DNA of 64,000 nt from Paenibacillus taichungensis (lineage in GTDB: Bacteria > Bacillota > Bacilli > Paenibacillales > Paenibacillaceae): contig NZ_JABMCC010000121.1 of the NCBI RefSeq assembly GCF_013359905.1, positions 1,076,003-1,140,002 on the forward strand, given 5' to 3'. The position numbers were made by a program, and so were the translations under genes. Of this stretch, positions 27,929 through 37,267 are shown in pieces. How positions within the stretch are numbered: the stretch's first letter is position 1; each line of letters starts with the position of its first letter. The notes beneath the pieces were generated by a model. It did no database searches. It was not told where the DNA came from and saw only the letters and a program-made list of their open reading frames with translations.

Positions 27929-28870
27929 GTGACTATTCAGCGCAAAAAAATCACAGTAGTCGGCGCCGGATTTACCGGAGCTACAACGGCTTTGATGCTT
28001 GCCCAAAAAGAACTCGGGGATGTAATTCTGGTTGATATTCCACAACTGGAAAACCCGACTAAAGGTAAAGCGCTCGACATGTGGGAAGCTAGTCCTGTTC
28101 AGGGCTTCGACAGCAATATCGTCGGTACTTCCAACTACGAGGATACTGCAGGTTCGGAGATTGTTATTATTACGGCAGGTATTGCCCGTAAACCGGGTAT
28201 GAGTCGTGATGATCTGGTCAACACGAATGCAGGAATCGTGAAGTCTGTTTGTGAAAATGTGAAAAAATATTGCCCTGATTCCATCGTCATTATTCTAAGC
28301 AACCCGGTAGATGCAATGACATATGCAGCTTATCAGACGCTTGGTTTTCCTAAAAACCGCGTAATCGGTCAGTCCGGTGTACTGGATACTGCACGTTATT
28401 GTACATTCATTGCACAAGAGCTGAATGTATCGGTTGAAGACGTCCGTGGATTCGTGCTTGGCGGACACGGAGACGATATGGTACCACTCGTTCGTTATTC
28501 CAGCGTTGGCGGGATTCCAATCGATACCCTCATCCCGGCAGATCGCATTGAAGCCATCGTACAACGCACACGTGTTGGCGGCGGTGAGATCGTGAACCTG
28601 CTTGGAAATGGCAGCGCATATTATGCACCAGCAGCTTCATTGGTGCAAATGACTGAAGCCATTTTGAAAGACAAAAAACGAATCATTCCGGTTATTGCTT
28701 ACCTTGAAGGGGAATATGGCTACAACGACTTGTTCCTTGGTGTGCCAACCGTTCTGGGTGGTAACGGAATCGAAAAAATATTTGAACTGGAACTGACTGC
28801 TGAAGAAAAAGCGGGACTAGACAAATCTGCGGATTCGGTTCGTAACGTCATTTCAGTAGTAAACCTGTAA
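27929..28870 (+). CDS. mdh: Malate dehydrogenase (LDH-like type)
   Basis: NAD-dependent malate to oxaloacetate. 313 residues. Rossmann loop VVGAGFTGATTA, ITAGIARKPGMSRDDL (mobile loop with substrate Arg), LSNPVDAMTY, GQSGVLDTAR and the catalytic His in LGGHGDDMVPL. GTG start at 27929 with AGGGGAG 9 bases upstream. Third gene of citZ-icd-mdh, 15 bases after icd. Confidence 0.96.
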   Translation: MTIQRKKITVVGAGFTGATTALMLAQKELGDVILVDIPQLENPTKGKALDMWEASPVQGFDSNIVGTSNYEDTAGSEIVIITAGIARKPGMSRDDLVNTNAGIVKSVCENVKKYCPDSIVIILSNPVDAMTYAAYQTLGFPKNRVIGQSGVLDTARYCTFIAQELNVSVEDVRGFVLGGHGDDMVPLVRYSSVGGIPIDTLIPADRIEAIVQRTRVGGGEIVNLLGNGSAYYAPAASLVQMTEAILKDKKRIIPVIAYLEGEYGYNDLFLGVPTVLGGNGIEKIFELELTAEEKAGLDKSADSVRNVISVVNL

Positions 28871-28898
28871 GTTTGAAATTTTTTTGACAGGAACAGAC

Positions 28899-28938
28899 AG
28901 AAAACCTCCGGATCATCCGGAGGTTTTCTTTTCTTTGG
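28899..28938 (+). terminator. Terminator of the citZ-icd-mdh operon
   Basis: GAAAACCTCCGG ATCA-type loop CCGGAGGTTTTC followed by TTTTCTTT. Confidence 0.9.
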
Positions 28939-29008
28939 ATAAGTTCCCCAGTATAATGAGATGTGATGTATAGCACACTGAATGAAATTTTTGAGGAGGA
29001 TGGACATT

Positions 29009-29434
29009 TTGACAATGATTATGTATTTGCTCCATATTATTGGAGCACTGGCGATGGGCTTCTATCTGATCTTGCCATTCGTAGTTGGCAAAATCCGGAC
29101 CTTGAGTGTCGCCGCTCAAGAGGGAGCATTTGCATCGCTCCGTTCATTGAACCGTATCGCACAGTACGGACTTGTGATTCAGCTTCTTACGGGTGGTTAC
29201 TTGATGACCAAGGGTGACTATTCCTATGTGTGGATGGGCGTAGTAGTGGTATTGTTGCTGGCTATCGCAGCAATTGGTGGCATTATGGGGAAACCGCTAC
29301 GGTTGGCAGCAGAGGCTGTGAAAAGCAATCGTGACGTCAGTGCAGAGCAGAGCAAGATTCGTACGTTCAGCACATTACTGGCCGTATTCCTGCTCATTAT
29401 GGTATATCTGATGGTAAACAACCAGGTAATCTAA
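29009..29434 (+). CDS. Four-span membrane protein, unknown function
   Basis: About 141 residues with four membrane segments (about 4-24, 50-68, 74-92, 118-136). There are conserved-looking His and Gly in MIMYLLHIIGALAMGFYLI, and a polar loop before the last span. GAGGAGGA at 28993-29000 points to TTG 29009 or ATG 29015 rather than the earlier ATG at 28982. Family not recognised. It is a single gene with its own terminator. Confidence 0.65.
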   Translation: MTMIMYLLHIIGALAMGFYLILPFVVGKIRTLSVAAQEGAFASLRSLNRIAQYGLVIQLLTGGYLMTKGDYSYVWMGVVVVLLLAIAAIGGIMGKPLRLAAEAVKSNRDVSAEQSKIRTFSTLLAVFLLIMVYLMVNNQVI

Positions 29435-29540
29435 TAACTGCTGCGAACAAGTTTTATTGGCGAGCTTAACTTAAAACGTTTGCACTTCTAACGTTGGGAC
29501 AAGCTGAATAAGAAAGTGAAATCTTGAATCGTAGTGAAAT

Positions 29541-29567
29541 AGACAGCCCAGAGGCTGTCTATTTTTG
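29541..29567 (+). terminator. Terminator after four-span membrane protein
   Basis: AGACAGCC CAGA GGCTGTCT followed by ATTTTTG. Confidence 0.8.
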
Positions 29568-29662
29568 TTCGCTTTATTTTGGCAAAATGTCTGACAAGAA
29601 GCAAGGTGTGTGGTGTTGAACTAGCGGCATGTATAGGTTCACTTTGTTTACTCTACATTTAG

Positions 29663-31222
29663 TTAACTCAGGCTCACAGCGTGGGCAAATACGGTGTTAC
29701 GACCGTTACGCTTGGATTCATATAGTGCTGTATCGGCATCACGCAGTAAGGATTCCAAAGAATCGGACCCTCCATTATATTGCGCCACTCCAAAGCTTGA
29801 AGTCAGTGGAATACGAGTACCTTGTACCTCCAGCGGGTCATTCAACAAAGCCACGCGTAACTTCTCAGCAAGCTGCTCACCGTCTTGGAGGGAGGCATTG
29901 GGTACCGCGATAACAAACTCTTCTCCTCCATAACGTGCAAACAACATCTCCGAATTCAGATAACGATTACATACAGAGACCACATGAATGATCGCCTGAT
30001 CGCCAACGTCATGTCCATAGGTATCGTTAATTCGTTTGAAAAAATCAATGTCAAATAATATAAAGGCTGCAGGCCGCAGATTAAGCTGGGCTTCGCTCAG
30101 TATCTCTCGACCTCTAAGTAGGAACTGCGTACGGTTATAAATTTTGGTGAGACCATCAAAGTAAGCCATTTGTTTCAGTTGTTCCTGAAGGAAACGTTGC
30201 TCTGTAATATCAATCAGCATAATCAGAGTGCCAACGGCCTGTCCTTCTTTGTTATAAACATAAGAGGTCCTTACTTGATAACAGACGGTCTCTCCGCTCA
30301 ATTGCCAGTACAAATCGGTTTGCAGACCTTCTCGGCCATATTCTACTGGAAAGGTCTCGCCGGCAAGGGACAGCCATATATCGTTTAAATGTTGACCCAC
30401 CATGCTGAAATCAAGCTCTGGAAGCATATCACGCAGAGATTTGTTGTAATCGACGAGACGATTGGAACTATCCAGCACAATAACGCCTTCACGCATGCTC
30501 TCAAAGATACTATCTTTGGCAATAGGTACAATGGTTAGCAGTCGGGATGATAGAATGGCCCAGATGTACATTGCGGATGTAATGCACATGAGAACCGGAA
30601 CCGGGTCCATACCACCTGGGGTCAGACCAAGCAAATACACAAAGGCCGCTACCATAGGAATAAGTTGTGAAGTGATCAGTGTGAGTAACTGACGACGATA
30701 CATCTTTTTGGTATGTTTCCATTGTCCGACGAGAATAAGGCAGGCACATAGCAGACAAGAAAAGGTGAATGCACCATGAACAACGTACCATTGCCCTATA
30801 GCAATATCCATTAGAGGGACGGGACTGTCTTCTCTTAGCCATACTCTTTTATAGAAAAGATGATGAAAATCATTTGTTGCGACCATGAACAAGGTAATGG
30901 AAGGGATTACAAACAGCGCCGCAGAAGCTTTTTTGGATAACTTCTTACCTGTGTATTGCATCATGAGCATCAGTCCAAGAGAGGCGGAGAAAGGCATGCC
31001 GATGTATTCGACGACCGTCCAGAATTTCATCTGCTCCAGTGTATTGCTGGCGAGTTCAATCGCGTATCCGAAGGTGTAAACAGACAGAGCTGCTGTATAG
31101 AGAATGAATATCTTCGAACTGGGGATTTCTGCTCTTCTAACATAAGTATATAAACACAGAAAAACATTCAGCACAGCTGAAGTAGTTACAAGTGTTATAT
31201 AAGAATTAATGTGCGATTCCAT
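29663..31222 (-). CDS. Membrane diguanylate cyclase (7TM-PAS-GGDEF)
   Basis: 519 residues. Seven hydrophobic segments in the first 220 residues (histidine-kinase 7TM-type sensor module), a PAS domain (about 230-345) and a GGDEF domain (about 350-515). The catalytic motif is intact as RYGGEEFVIAV, with FDIDFFKRINDTYGHDVGDQ upstream, so c-di-GMP synthesis from two GTP is expected. No RxxD inhibitory-site motif precedes GGEEF (NSEMLFARYGGEEF), so product inhibition through that site is unlikely. Single gene; ligand unknown. Confidence 0.88.
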   Translation of the reverse strand: MESHINSYITLVTTSAVLNVFLCLYTYVRRAEIPSSKIFILYTAALSVYTFGYAIELASNTLEQMKFWTVVEYIGMPFSASLGLMLMMQYTGKKLSKKASAALFVIPSITLFMVATNDFHHLFYKRVWLREDSPVPLMDIAIGQWYVVHGAFTFSCLLCACLILVGQWKHTKKMYRRQLLTLITSQLIPMVAAFVYLLGLTPGGMDPVPVLMCITSAMYIWAILSSRLLTIVPIAKDSIFESMREGVIVLDSSNRLVDYNKSLRDMLPELDFSMVGQHLNDIWLSLAGETFPVEYGREGLQTDLYWQLSGETVCYQVRTSYVYNKEGQAVGTLIMLIDITEQRFLQEQLKQMAYFDGLTKIYNRTQFLLRGREILSEAQLNLRPAAFILFDIDFFKRINDTYGHDVGDQAIIHVVSVCNRYLNSEMLFARYGGEEFVIAVPNASLQDGEQLAEKLRVALLNDPLEVQGTRIPLTSSFGVAQYNGGSDSLESLLRDADTALYESKRNGRNTVFAHAVSLS

Positions 31223-31655
31223 GGGTTAGGTCTCCATATTAGATCAGAATATTTGCTAAGTTGGAAGTACGACAGTTTCATTCAAACTGAATTAATGCTG
31301 TTTAAAGCTTATCTGTATACTGTACATTGTACATCAGCCCCTACGGCATAGGAATACAATTTGGGTGGTGAATCGGTCAATTTCGAAAAAATTTCGAATG
31401 TTTGGAAATATAGATCGAACTCAATGCGGCTTTGCCCCAGTTACAGCATGTTTACGAGAGAAGATAAAGAAACAACCATTTTAGTATAGGGAATTTGTTG
31501 TTTAACCGCCAAAAGCGAGTGGTAAGTATGTATCGAGGCAATAGATCAGGGACTTTGGAGCATGACAATTGAAAAAGGGAATAATCTGTAATGTTCATGC
31601 CATCCTACAGAATGAGACTAGATCAGATATTCCATTTTGAGAGGAGAAATGCCAG
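31223..31655. promoter_or_regulatory. Divergent region GGDEF gene / SDR gene
   Basis: 433 bases with no gene. Contains the dyad TGTACATTGTACA (31321-31333). Before the dehydrogenase is GTTTAA (31500-31505) followed after 14 bases by TGGTAA, a poor match to a sigma-B promoter. Confidence 0.35.
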
Positions 31656-32525
31656 ATGTCAACCAACACACAAAACAAAAAGACGATGCCAGCCCAACAT
31701 CAGAATCAGCGCCCGGGTATTGAATCGGAGATGCACCCTAAGCCAGAGTTTGAGAAACCTGAATATAAAGCAGCCGGTAAATTGTTGGATAAGGTTGCTC
31801 TGATCACGGGTGGAGACAGCGGAATTGGACGTGCTGTTGCCGTTACCTATGCGAAGGAAGGCGCAGATGTAGCGATTGTATACCTGAGTGAACATGAGGA
31901 TGCAGAAGAGACCAAACGTCAGGTCGAGCAGGAAGGACGCAAATGTATTTTGATTGCCGGTGACATTGGTGACAATGCCTTTGCCAAGAAATCCGTGCAA
32001 CAGACAGTAGATCAGCTGGGCAAGCTGGATATTGTCGTGAATAATGCAGCGGAGCAGCATCCCCAGCAGCAGCTGGAGGATATTACTCCAGAACAGTTGG
32101 AGCGTACGTTCCGCACAAATATTTTTGGCATGTTTTATATTACACAGGCTGCTCTGCCACATCTTAAGAAAGGCAGTACAATCATTAATACAACCTCCAT
32201 TACCGCATATCGCGGAAATCCGACGTTAATTGATTATTCATCTACGAAAGGAGCTATCACTTCATTTACACGCTCCTTGTCGATGAACGTTGTGGAGAAG
32301 GGAATTCGTGTGAATGCTGTCGCTCCAGGGCCGATTTGGACCCCGCTCATTCCATCCACATTTGATGAGAAAAAAGTGAGCGAATTTGGTGCAACTCAGC
32401 CGATGAAACGTCCAGGGCAACCGGATGAACTGGCTCCAGCTTACGTGTATCTCGCTTCGGACGATTCTTCCTACGTGAGCGGTCAGGTGATGCACGTTAA
32501 TGGCGGCGAAGTGGTCAACGGATAA
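31656..32525 (+). CDS. Short-chain dehydrogenase/reductase, general-stress type
   Basis: 289 residues, classical SDR with the 40-residue polar N-terminal extension seen in Bacillus YdaD/YhdF/YhxC. NADP-binding TGGDSGIGRAVA, NNAAEQHPQ, catalytic Ser in INTTSITAY, and YSSTKGAITSF (Tyr and Lys of the YxxxK pair). C-terminal DDSSYVSGQVMHVNGG. The substrate is not predictable. AGAGGAGA before the ATG. Related Bacillus genes are stress-induced; here that is inference only. Confidence 0.88.
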   Translation: MSTNTQNKKTMPAQHQNQRPGIESEMHPKPEFEKPEYKAAGKLLDKVALITGGDSGIGRAVAVTYAKEGADVAIVYLSEHEDAEETKRQVEQEGRKCILIAGDIGDNAFAKKSVQQTVDQLGKLDIVVNNAAEQHPQQQLEDITPEQLERTFRTNIFGMFYITQAALPHLKKGSTIINTTSITAYRGNPTLIDYSSTKGAITSFTRSLSMNVVEKGIRVNAVAPGPIWTPLIPSTFDEKKVSEFGATQPMKRPGQPDELAPAYVYLASDDSSYVSGQVMHVNGGEVVNG

Positions 32526-32550
32526 TCCATTGACGGCGTAATTCGAATGA

Positions 32551-32594
32551 AGGCGTATCGTTTACCAGCACGACTGGTCGATACGTCTTTTTTT
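32551..32594 (+). terminator. Terminator after SDR gene
   Basis: GCGTATCG TTT ACCAG CACGA CTGGT CGATACGT followed by TTTTTTT. Confidence 0.88.
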
Positions 32595-32800
32595 ATGAGT
32601 ATATTGCGAAATGGATTTAATTTTGATCCTGTTTACAAAAGTCGTGATCGGCGTTGATACAATCATGATATTTTATCATTAGGCTTGCCAGTGGATAGTT
32701 CTAGAACAGCTGCCGCTCTGCTGCTTATCAAAAATGGCAGGGTCTCCATGCTATCTGTGATATGATATAGACCGAACAAGTAAGCTTCGGGGGCGGTCAT

Positions 32801-33145
32801 ATGAAGATTAGCAAACAAAATGCAGCACACTATATATGGGGTGGACAATGTGATGGCTGGCATCTCGTCCAAAATGAAGCACTGAGCGTTATTCATGAAC
32901 GTATGCCTGCAGGAACATCTGAAACCCGGCATTATCATTCGATAAGTCGTCAGTTCTTTTTCATCCTTAGTGGTGAGGCCTGTATGGAACTTAACGGGGA
33001 AGAGTTCATGCTCGGACCCGATGAAGGGATAGAAATTGCGCCGAAGATGCCACATCAGATGCAGAATCGTGGAGAAGCAGATGTGGAGTTTCTTGTTATT
33101 TCACAGCCCACCACTCGTGGTGATCGAATAGAAATGGATACGTAA
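32801..33145 (+). CDS. Cupin-domain protein
   Basis: 114 residues, a single cupin barrel. The first cupin motif is visible (GTSETRHYHSISRQFFFILSGEACM, with metal-type His pair and a Gln in place of the usual Glu) and the second as PKMPHQMQNRGEADVEFLVIS. GGGGGCGG about 5 bases upstream of the ATG. It lies 30 bases before phoR on the same strand. The frequent DUF or sugar-isomerase roles of cupins cannot be told apart here. Confidence 0.75.
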   Translation: MKISKQNAAHYIWGGQCDGWHLVQNEALSVIHERMPAGTSETRHYHSISRQFFFILSGEACMELNGEEFMLGPDEGIEIAPKMPHQMQNRGEADVEFLVISQPTTRGDRIEMDT

Positions 33146-33175
33146 TTATTAATTTTATAACAAAGGAAGAGATAG

Positions 33176-35005
33176 ATGAGACCGTTCCGAATTCGCCTTG
33201 CCATCATTATGATGGTGCTGATCGGTATTTCCGTCATTGTTGCGGGTTATACGATGGGCAGAGTTTTTAAGACTACTCACATTACCGCACTGGAGCAAAC
33301 GATGGTGCGTGAGATCAACTTGCTCAAAGCAACGTTCCCGTTTCATGATGCAACTGATCCAAACAATGCAGAGACACAGAAATATTACTCTGAACGTGCT
33401 GTCGAGCTGGATCGACTGACGGATTCACGGGTAACCTTTATCAATAAAGACGGAACGGTCATTGGCGACTCGGAGAGCGATCCCAATTCAATGGACAACC
33501 ACTTGAACCGTCAGGAGATTAAAGAAGCGGTTGGACAAAACTATGGTCAGTCAATTCGTTATAGTGCAACATTAGGACAGGACATGCTGTATGTTGCGCT
33601 TCCTGTGAATTCGGATCAAAGCGACATGATTGAGTTACCCAATGGGAAATTTGACGGTTACATTCGACTATCCATGAGCCTTGAAGCTGTAGATCAGGGC
33701 CTTCAGCAGGGATGGATTTTGATGTTCTTCACCCTGGGCCTTCTGTTTCTGATTGTGGCTCTGGTAAGTTACCGGGTTGCGCGGGGACTGACATCACCCA
33801 TTGAGCATATTACGAAGGTGGCTCACCGGATCACCAAGCTGGATTATGATGCGAGAGTGGATGTAACTCGAAATGATGAGATCGGTCAACTGGGACTTGC
33901 CATTAATGGAATGGCAGACAGCCTTCAGATGCAGCTAAAAACGATTAGAGATAATGAAGCGCTGCTGCAAAGCGTGCTTGCCAACATGACAGGCGGCATT
34001 ATCATGATTGATGCAGGTCAATCCATTGCGCTGGTTAACCGGGAAGCGGAGCGTATGCTTGGCATTCAGGCGGAGCGGGTTACCGGGAAACCTTATATTG
34101 AATTGAAGCGGCATTATGAGCTGACGCGCACGATTGAAGAAAGTGTTGCATTGCGAGAACCAATGCATGAAGAAGTAAGTGTGTTCAATCCGGTGGAAAA
34201 ATTGATTCGTATTGATGGAGTACCGATGTCTGAAGATGACGGCGCTTATCGGGGAATGCTCTTCCTCCTTCAGGATGTAACAGCAATCCGCAGGCTGGAA
34301 TCGATGCGCAGTGAGTTCGTAGCAAATGTATCTCATGAACTTAAGACGCCGGTAGCTGCAGTCAAAGGTTTTGCCGAAACGCTTCTTAGCGGTGGCGTAC
34401 AGGATAAAGAGACAGAGCGTTCATTCTTGCAAATCATATATGATGAAGGTGACAGACTGAACCGATTGATCGGAGATATTCTGGAATTGTCCAAAATTGA
34501 GTCCAAACGGGCTCCCCTGCAGTGTTCACCCGTGCATGTGCATTCGTTCTTCGAGATGGTTCTGGGTACCTTGTCCAAGGTGGCGGAGAAGAAAGAGATT
34601 CGGCTGGAGATGAATGTTCCCGAAGAATTGTATATTGAAGCTGATGAGGATAAAATGAAGCAGATCTTTATTAATCTGTTATCCAACGGCATTAATTACA
34701 CTCCTGAGGGTGGGCGGGTAAAACTACAAGTGTCGGTTGAACATAATGAGGACGAAGAAGAAGTTGTATTTGCAGTATCCGACACAGGAATTGGTATTCC
34801 GAAGAAAGATTTGCCGCGGATTTTTGAACGCTTCTATCGGGTAGACAAGGGCAGATCCCGTAATTCGGGAGGAACTGGACTTGGACTTTCAATTGTGAAA
34901 CATCTGGTAGAATTGCACCATGGCAAACTGTCTGTAGAGAGTGAACTTGGCATGGGGACTACGTTTCGTGTTATCCTTCCATTAATTCAGGATGAAGAAA
35001 TCTAG
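33176..35005 (+). CDS. phoR: Sensor histidine kinase PhoR-type (phosphate response)
   Basis: 609 residues. First span about 8-28, extracytoplasmic domain about 29-180, second span about 181-203, HAMP about 205-257, PAS about 262-375, HisKA with the phospho-acceptor His 387 (VANVSHELKTPVAAVKGF), and HATPase with INLLSNGINYTPEGG, VSDTGIGIPKKDLPRIFERFYR and GGTGLGLSIVKHL. The domain set matches PhoR/PnpS and WalK-like kinases. The Pho assignment rests on phoP, PhoP boxes, pstB and phoU next door. Unusually it precedes phoP. AAAGGAAGAG before the ATG. Confidence 0.88.
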   Translation: MRPFRIRLAIIMMVLIGISVIVAGYTMGRVFKTTHITALEQTMVREINLLKATFPFHDATDPNNAETQKYYSERAVELDRLTDSRVTFINKDGTVIGDSESDPNSMDNHLNRQEIKEAVGQNYGQSIRYSATLGQDMLYVALPVNSDQSDMIELPNGKFDGYIRLSMSLEAVDQGLQQGWILMFFTLGLLFLIVALVSYRVARGLTSPIEHITKVAHRITKLDYDARVDVTRNDEIGQLGLAINGMADSLQMQLKTIRDNEALLQSVLANMTGGIIMIDAGQSIALVNREAERMLGIQAERVTGKPYIELKRHYELTRTIEESVALREPMHEEVSVFNPVEKLIRIDGVPMSEDDGAYRGMLFLLQDVTAIRRLESMRSEFVANVSHELKTPVAAVKGFAETLLSGGVQDKETERSFLQIIYDEGDRLNRLIGDILELSKIESKRAPLQCSPVHVHSFFEMVLGTLSKVAEKKEIRLEMNVPEELYIEADEDKMKQIFINLLSNGINYTPEGGRVKLQVSVEHNEDEEEVVFAVSDTGIGIPKKDLPRIFERFYRVDKGRSRNSGGTGLGLSIVKHLVELHHGKLSVESELGMGTTFRVILPLIQDEEI

Positions 35006-35040
35006 TGCAATGGAAGTGAAATGTAAAAGGAATGCGCTGT

Positions 35041-35057
35041 TTTACACAGAGTTAACA
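35041..35057 (+). promoter_or_regulatory. PhoP boxes upstream of phoP
   Basis: TTTACA CAGAG TTAACA, two exact PhoP half-sites (TTNACA type) spaced by 5 bases, 64 bases before the phoP start. Suggests autoregulation separate from phoR. Confidence 0.7.
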
Positions 35058-35120
35058 ATTAGGTGCTATGATAAACAAAGTGTTGTGGCAACAGACAACC
35101 TATAGGAGAGAAGGGGTATC

Positions 35121-35849
35121 ATGGCGCAGCGTTTGCTCGTTATTGAAGATGAACCAACATTATCAAGATTGCTTACGTACAACCTGACACAAGAGGGCTA
35201 TGATGTTATTGCTGAGGATCACGGATCTTCAGGTTATGATCGGGCGTTGTCCCAGGAATTTGATCTGATTCTGCTGGATCTGATGCTTCCTGGAATGAAT
35301 GGTCTGGATATTCTGAACAAGTTACGAATTCAGGGTGTCAGCACACCGGTCATTATTCTCACAGCCAAAAACGGTGAAGCCGAAGTTGTACAAGGCTTAA
35401 AATCAGGTGCCGATGATTATATTACGAAGCCATTTGGTGTATCTGAATTGCTTGCACGTGTAGATGCAGTATTAAGACGTTATTCGAATGGTGAAGATTT
35501 GCCGCAGCCAGAGGATAAGGACGGTTCACGTATTATTCTGGGAGAGCTTGAGATTTATCCTTTGAAGTATGAAGTGACACTGGGTGGACAATCCATCAGT
35601 CTTCGTCCCAAGGAATTCGAGGTACTGCTTTATCTGGCCAAGAAGCCGGGTGTTGTGCTTACTCGGGATGATCTGATGAATGCGGTCTGGGGCTTCGATT
35701 ATATCGGAGGACAGCGCACGGTGGACGTTCATGTCAGTTCATTACGGAAAAAGTTGGAGCTTGATCCGGAATCGGTTCACATTGATTCAATTCGCGGTGT
35801 AGGTTATAAATTAGTTGTAAAAAGAAAAACTCCCCATCATTCAAGTTAA
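35121..35849 (+). CDS. phoP: Response regulator PhoP, OmpR family
   Basis: 242 residues. Receiver domain with phospho-acceptor Asp 53 (LILLDLMLPGMNGLD), conserved Thr in VIILTAKNG and Lys in DDYITKPFGVSELLARV. C-terminal winged helix (RPKEFEVLLYLAKKPGVVLTRDDLM, VDVHVSSLRKKLE, IRGVGYKLV). Cytosolic DNA-binding activator or repressor of the phosphate-starvation regulon. The gene has its own PhoP boxes upstream and a terminator downstream. Confidence 0.93.
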   Translation: MAQRLLVIEDEPTLSRLLTYNLTQEGYDVIAEDHGSSGYDRALSQEFDLILLDLMLPGMNGLDILNKLRIQGVSTPVIILTAKNGEAEVVQGLKSGADDYITKPFGVSELLARVDAVLRRYSNGEDLPQPEDKDGSRIILGELEIYPLKYEVTLGGQSISLRPKEFEVLLYLAKKPGVVLTRDDLMNAVWGFDYIGGQRTVDVHVSSLRKKLELDPESVHIDSIRGVGYKLVVKRKTPHHSS

Positions 35850-35871
35850 CAATGATCGGGGAGTTTTATTT
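35826..35871 (+). terminator. Terminator of phoP, overlapping the next PhoP box
   Basis: AAAACTCCCCATCATT loop AATGATCGGGGAGTTTT, then ATTTT. The T tract runs straight into the PhoP half-site at 35870. Confidence 0.85.
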
Positions 35872-35908
35872 TACATTCCGTTAACACAAACAATTATTTT
35901 CCTTTACG
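35870..35908 (+). promoter_or_regulatory. PhoP boxes upstream of the CBS/chemoreceptor hybrid gene
   Basis: TTTACA (35870) and TTAACA (35881) exact, then a poor repeat and TTTACG (35903), all in 11-base phase. The same arrangement of repeats 1, 2 and 4 is found upstream of pstB. Confidence 0.7.
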
Positions 35909-36001
35909 TATAGGGAGTAGGATGAAGCTGTCTGAGTGATACTTTGTACCTACATATCCCACCTCAGGACGGAGCTCATACGTAAAGGAGATTGCGCATT
36001 T

Positions 36002-37195
36002 ATGCCCATGTTGCTCGAAGTGAAGCTCGACCAGCCCGAAGAAATAATAGATACGCAACAGGATCAAGTTATAGCTCCCATGGGAGAGCAAAAAGATGAT
36101 GATAAAGTTGGGGTCACCAAAGAGAATGTAATCTCATTAAGGGATTATTGCCGTCAAATACCTGTAATTGACGTTCACACTACCTGTGGGGAAGCGGCAA
36201 GCCTGCTCAATCAGGATCAGGAGTACCCTTGTATTGTATTATGTGATGATCACATGCACCCATTAGGTTTGTTGATGCGAGAGACCTTATACCGGATGTT
36301 GAATGGACGCTTCGCGGCAGATCTCTTCTATCGGAAGCCGGTTGTTCATGTAGCGGACACTTCTCCTGTTATTGTCGATGTGCATGCAGAAGCGACTGCG
36401 ATTATTGACATTGCTCTGGCGCGCAGTGAGCAATATTTCTACGATTGTTTGATCGTTACGGAAGAAGACCGATTTCTAGGTGTGCTGACGATGAGGGATG
36501 TCATGTCCCTTTCCCGTAAGCTGCAGCATGTGGCTTCGGAAGAACGTGTACATATTATTACACAGAGCAGGCAGGAAATAACGAGAATTAACGACTCTGT
36601 CATCAAACTGGTTCAAGCAGCTCGAAAGGCGGGGCAAGAAGCGTCTCAGATCATGCAGTTATCCGAACGGGGAGCAAGCAGTCTCAATCAGGTTGATGCT
36701 TCCTATAACCGTGTATATCAGCATATGGAGGGCCAGCAGAAGCACGCGGATGACATGCTTCGCTCCATCGATATGGGTTCCGGGATGGCGCGTTCCATTC
36801 GTTCATTGGCTGACCAAAGCGGGCTACTCGCCATGAATGCTTCCATTGAAGCGGCACATGCGGGGGATTATGGACGGGGTTTCCAGGTCGTCGCTGGTGA
36901 GATTCGCGCACTAGCGAAGCAGACCCGTGAGGTTGCGGGTAGTATGTCCTCTTTACTGGATGATATCGGGGGATTGACCAGACAGACTGTAGAACTGGTG
37001 AGAGCAAGCTCGGCAGAGATTGATAACAGCTCTGTTCATGTAAACGAAGGTGGGGCTGCGTTCAAACAGTTGAACACGGCTGTAGCAGGCATGTCCCATA
37101 TTGCAGCGGATATCGCGATGGAAGGCAATACGGCGGGAGAATTGGCTGGGCACATTCGGGAGAGACTGCAAGATATGGTCCAGGCGGATGACTAA
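36002..37195 (+). CDS. Soluble CBS-pair protein with methyl-accepting-chemotaxis-like signalling domain
   Basis: 397 residues, no membrane span or signal peptide. The N-terminal half has a CBS pair (about 45-165; VIDVHTTCGEAASLLNQDQ, HPLGLLMRETLYR, FLGVLTMRDVMSL), which in other proteins binds adenine nucleotides. The C-terminal half (about 180-397) is a helical MCP-type hairpin with a recognisable tip (LAMNASIEAAHAGDYGRGFQ, about 275-294, then VVAGEIRALAKQTREVAGSM). It could contact CheA/CheW or act as a scaffold. ATG 36002 follows AAAGGAG. Flanked by phoP and pstB and preceded by PhoP boxes, so probably a Pho-regulon member. Function not known. Confidence 0.85.
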   Translation: MPMLLEVKLDQPEEIIDTQQDQVIAPMGEQKDDDKVGVTKENVISLRDYCRQIPVIDVHTTCGEAASLLNQDQEYPCIVLCDDHMHPLGLLMRETLYRMLNGRFAADLFYRKPVVHVADTSPVIVDVHAEATAIIDIALARSEQYFYDCLIVTEEDRFLGVLTMRDVMSLSRKLQHVASEERVHIITQSRQEITRINDSVIKLVQAARKAGQEASQIMQLSERGASSLNQVDASYNRVYQHMEGQQKHADDMLRSIDMGSGMARSIRSLADQSGLLAMNASIEAAHAGDYGRGFQVVAGEIRALAKQTREVAGSMSSLLDDIGGLTRQTVELVRASSAEIDNSSVHVNEGGAAFKQLNTAVAGMSHIAADIAMEGNTAGELAGHIRERLQDMVQADD

Positions 37196-37267
37196 ACGAA
37201 GGTAGGATGGACATCATTCATACACAATGATCGGATAGGAGGGTCGTGGGTGTGAAAGATGTCTCTT

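Noticed and set aside
26627..28045. 472-codon minus-strand open frame opposite icd and mdh
   Set aside because: Antisense shadow of well-conserved enzymes; composition is Cys/Phe/His-rich and resembles no family.
31500..31525. Sigma-B promoter before the SDR gene
   Set aside because: GTTTAA is present but the -10 (TGGTAA) misses GGGTAT at two places, and canonical sigma-B control is doubtful in this genus.
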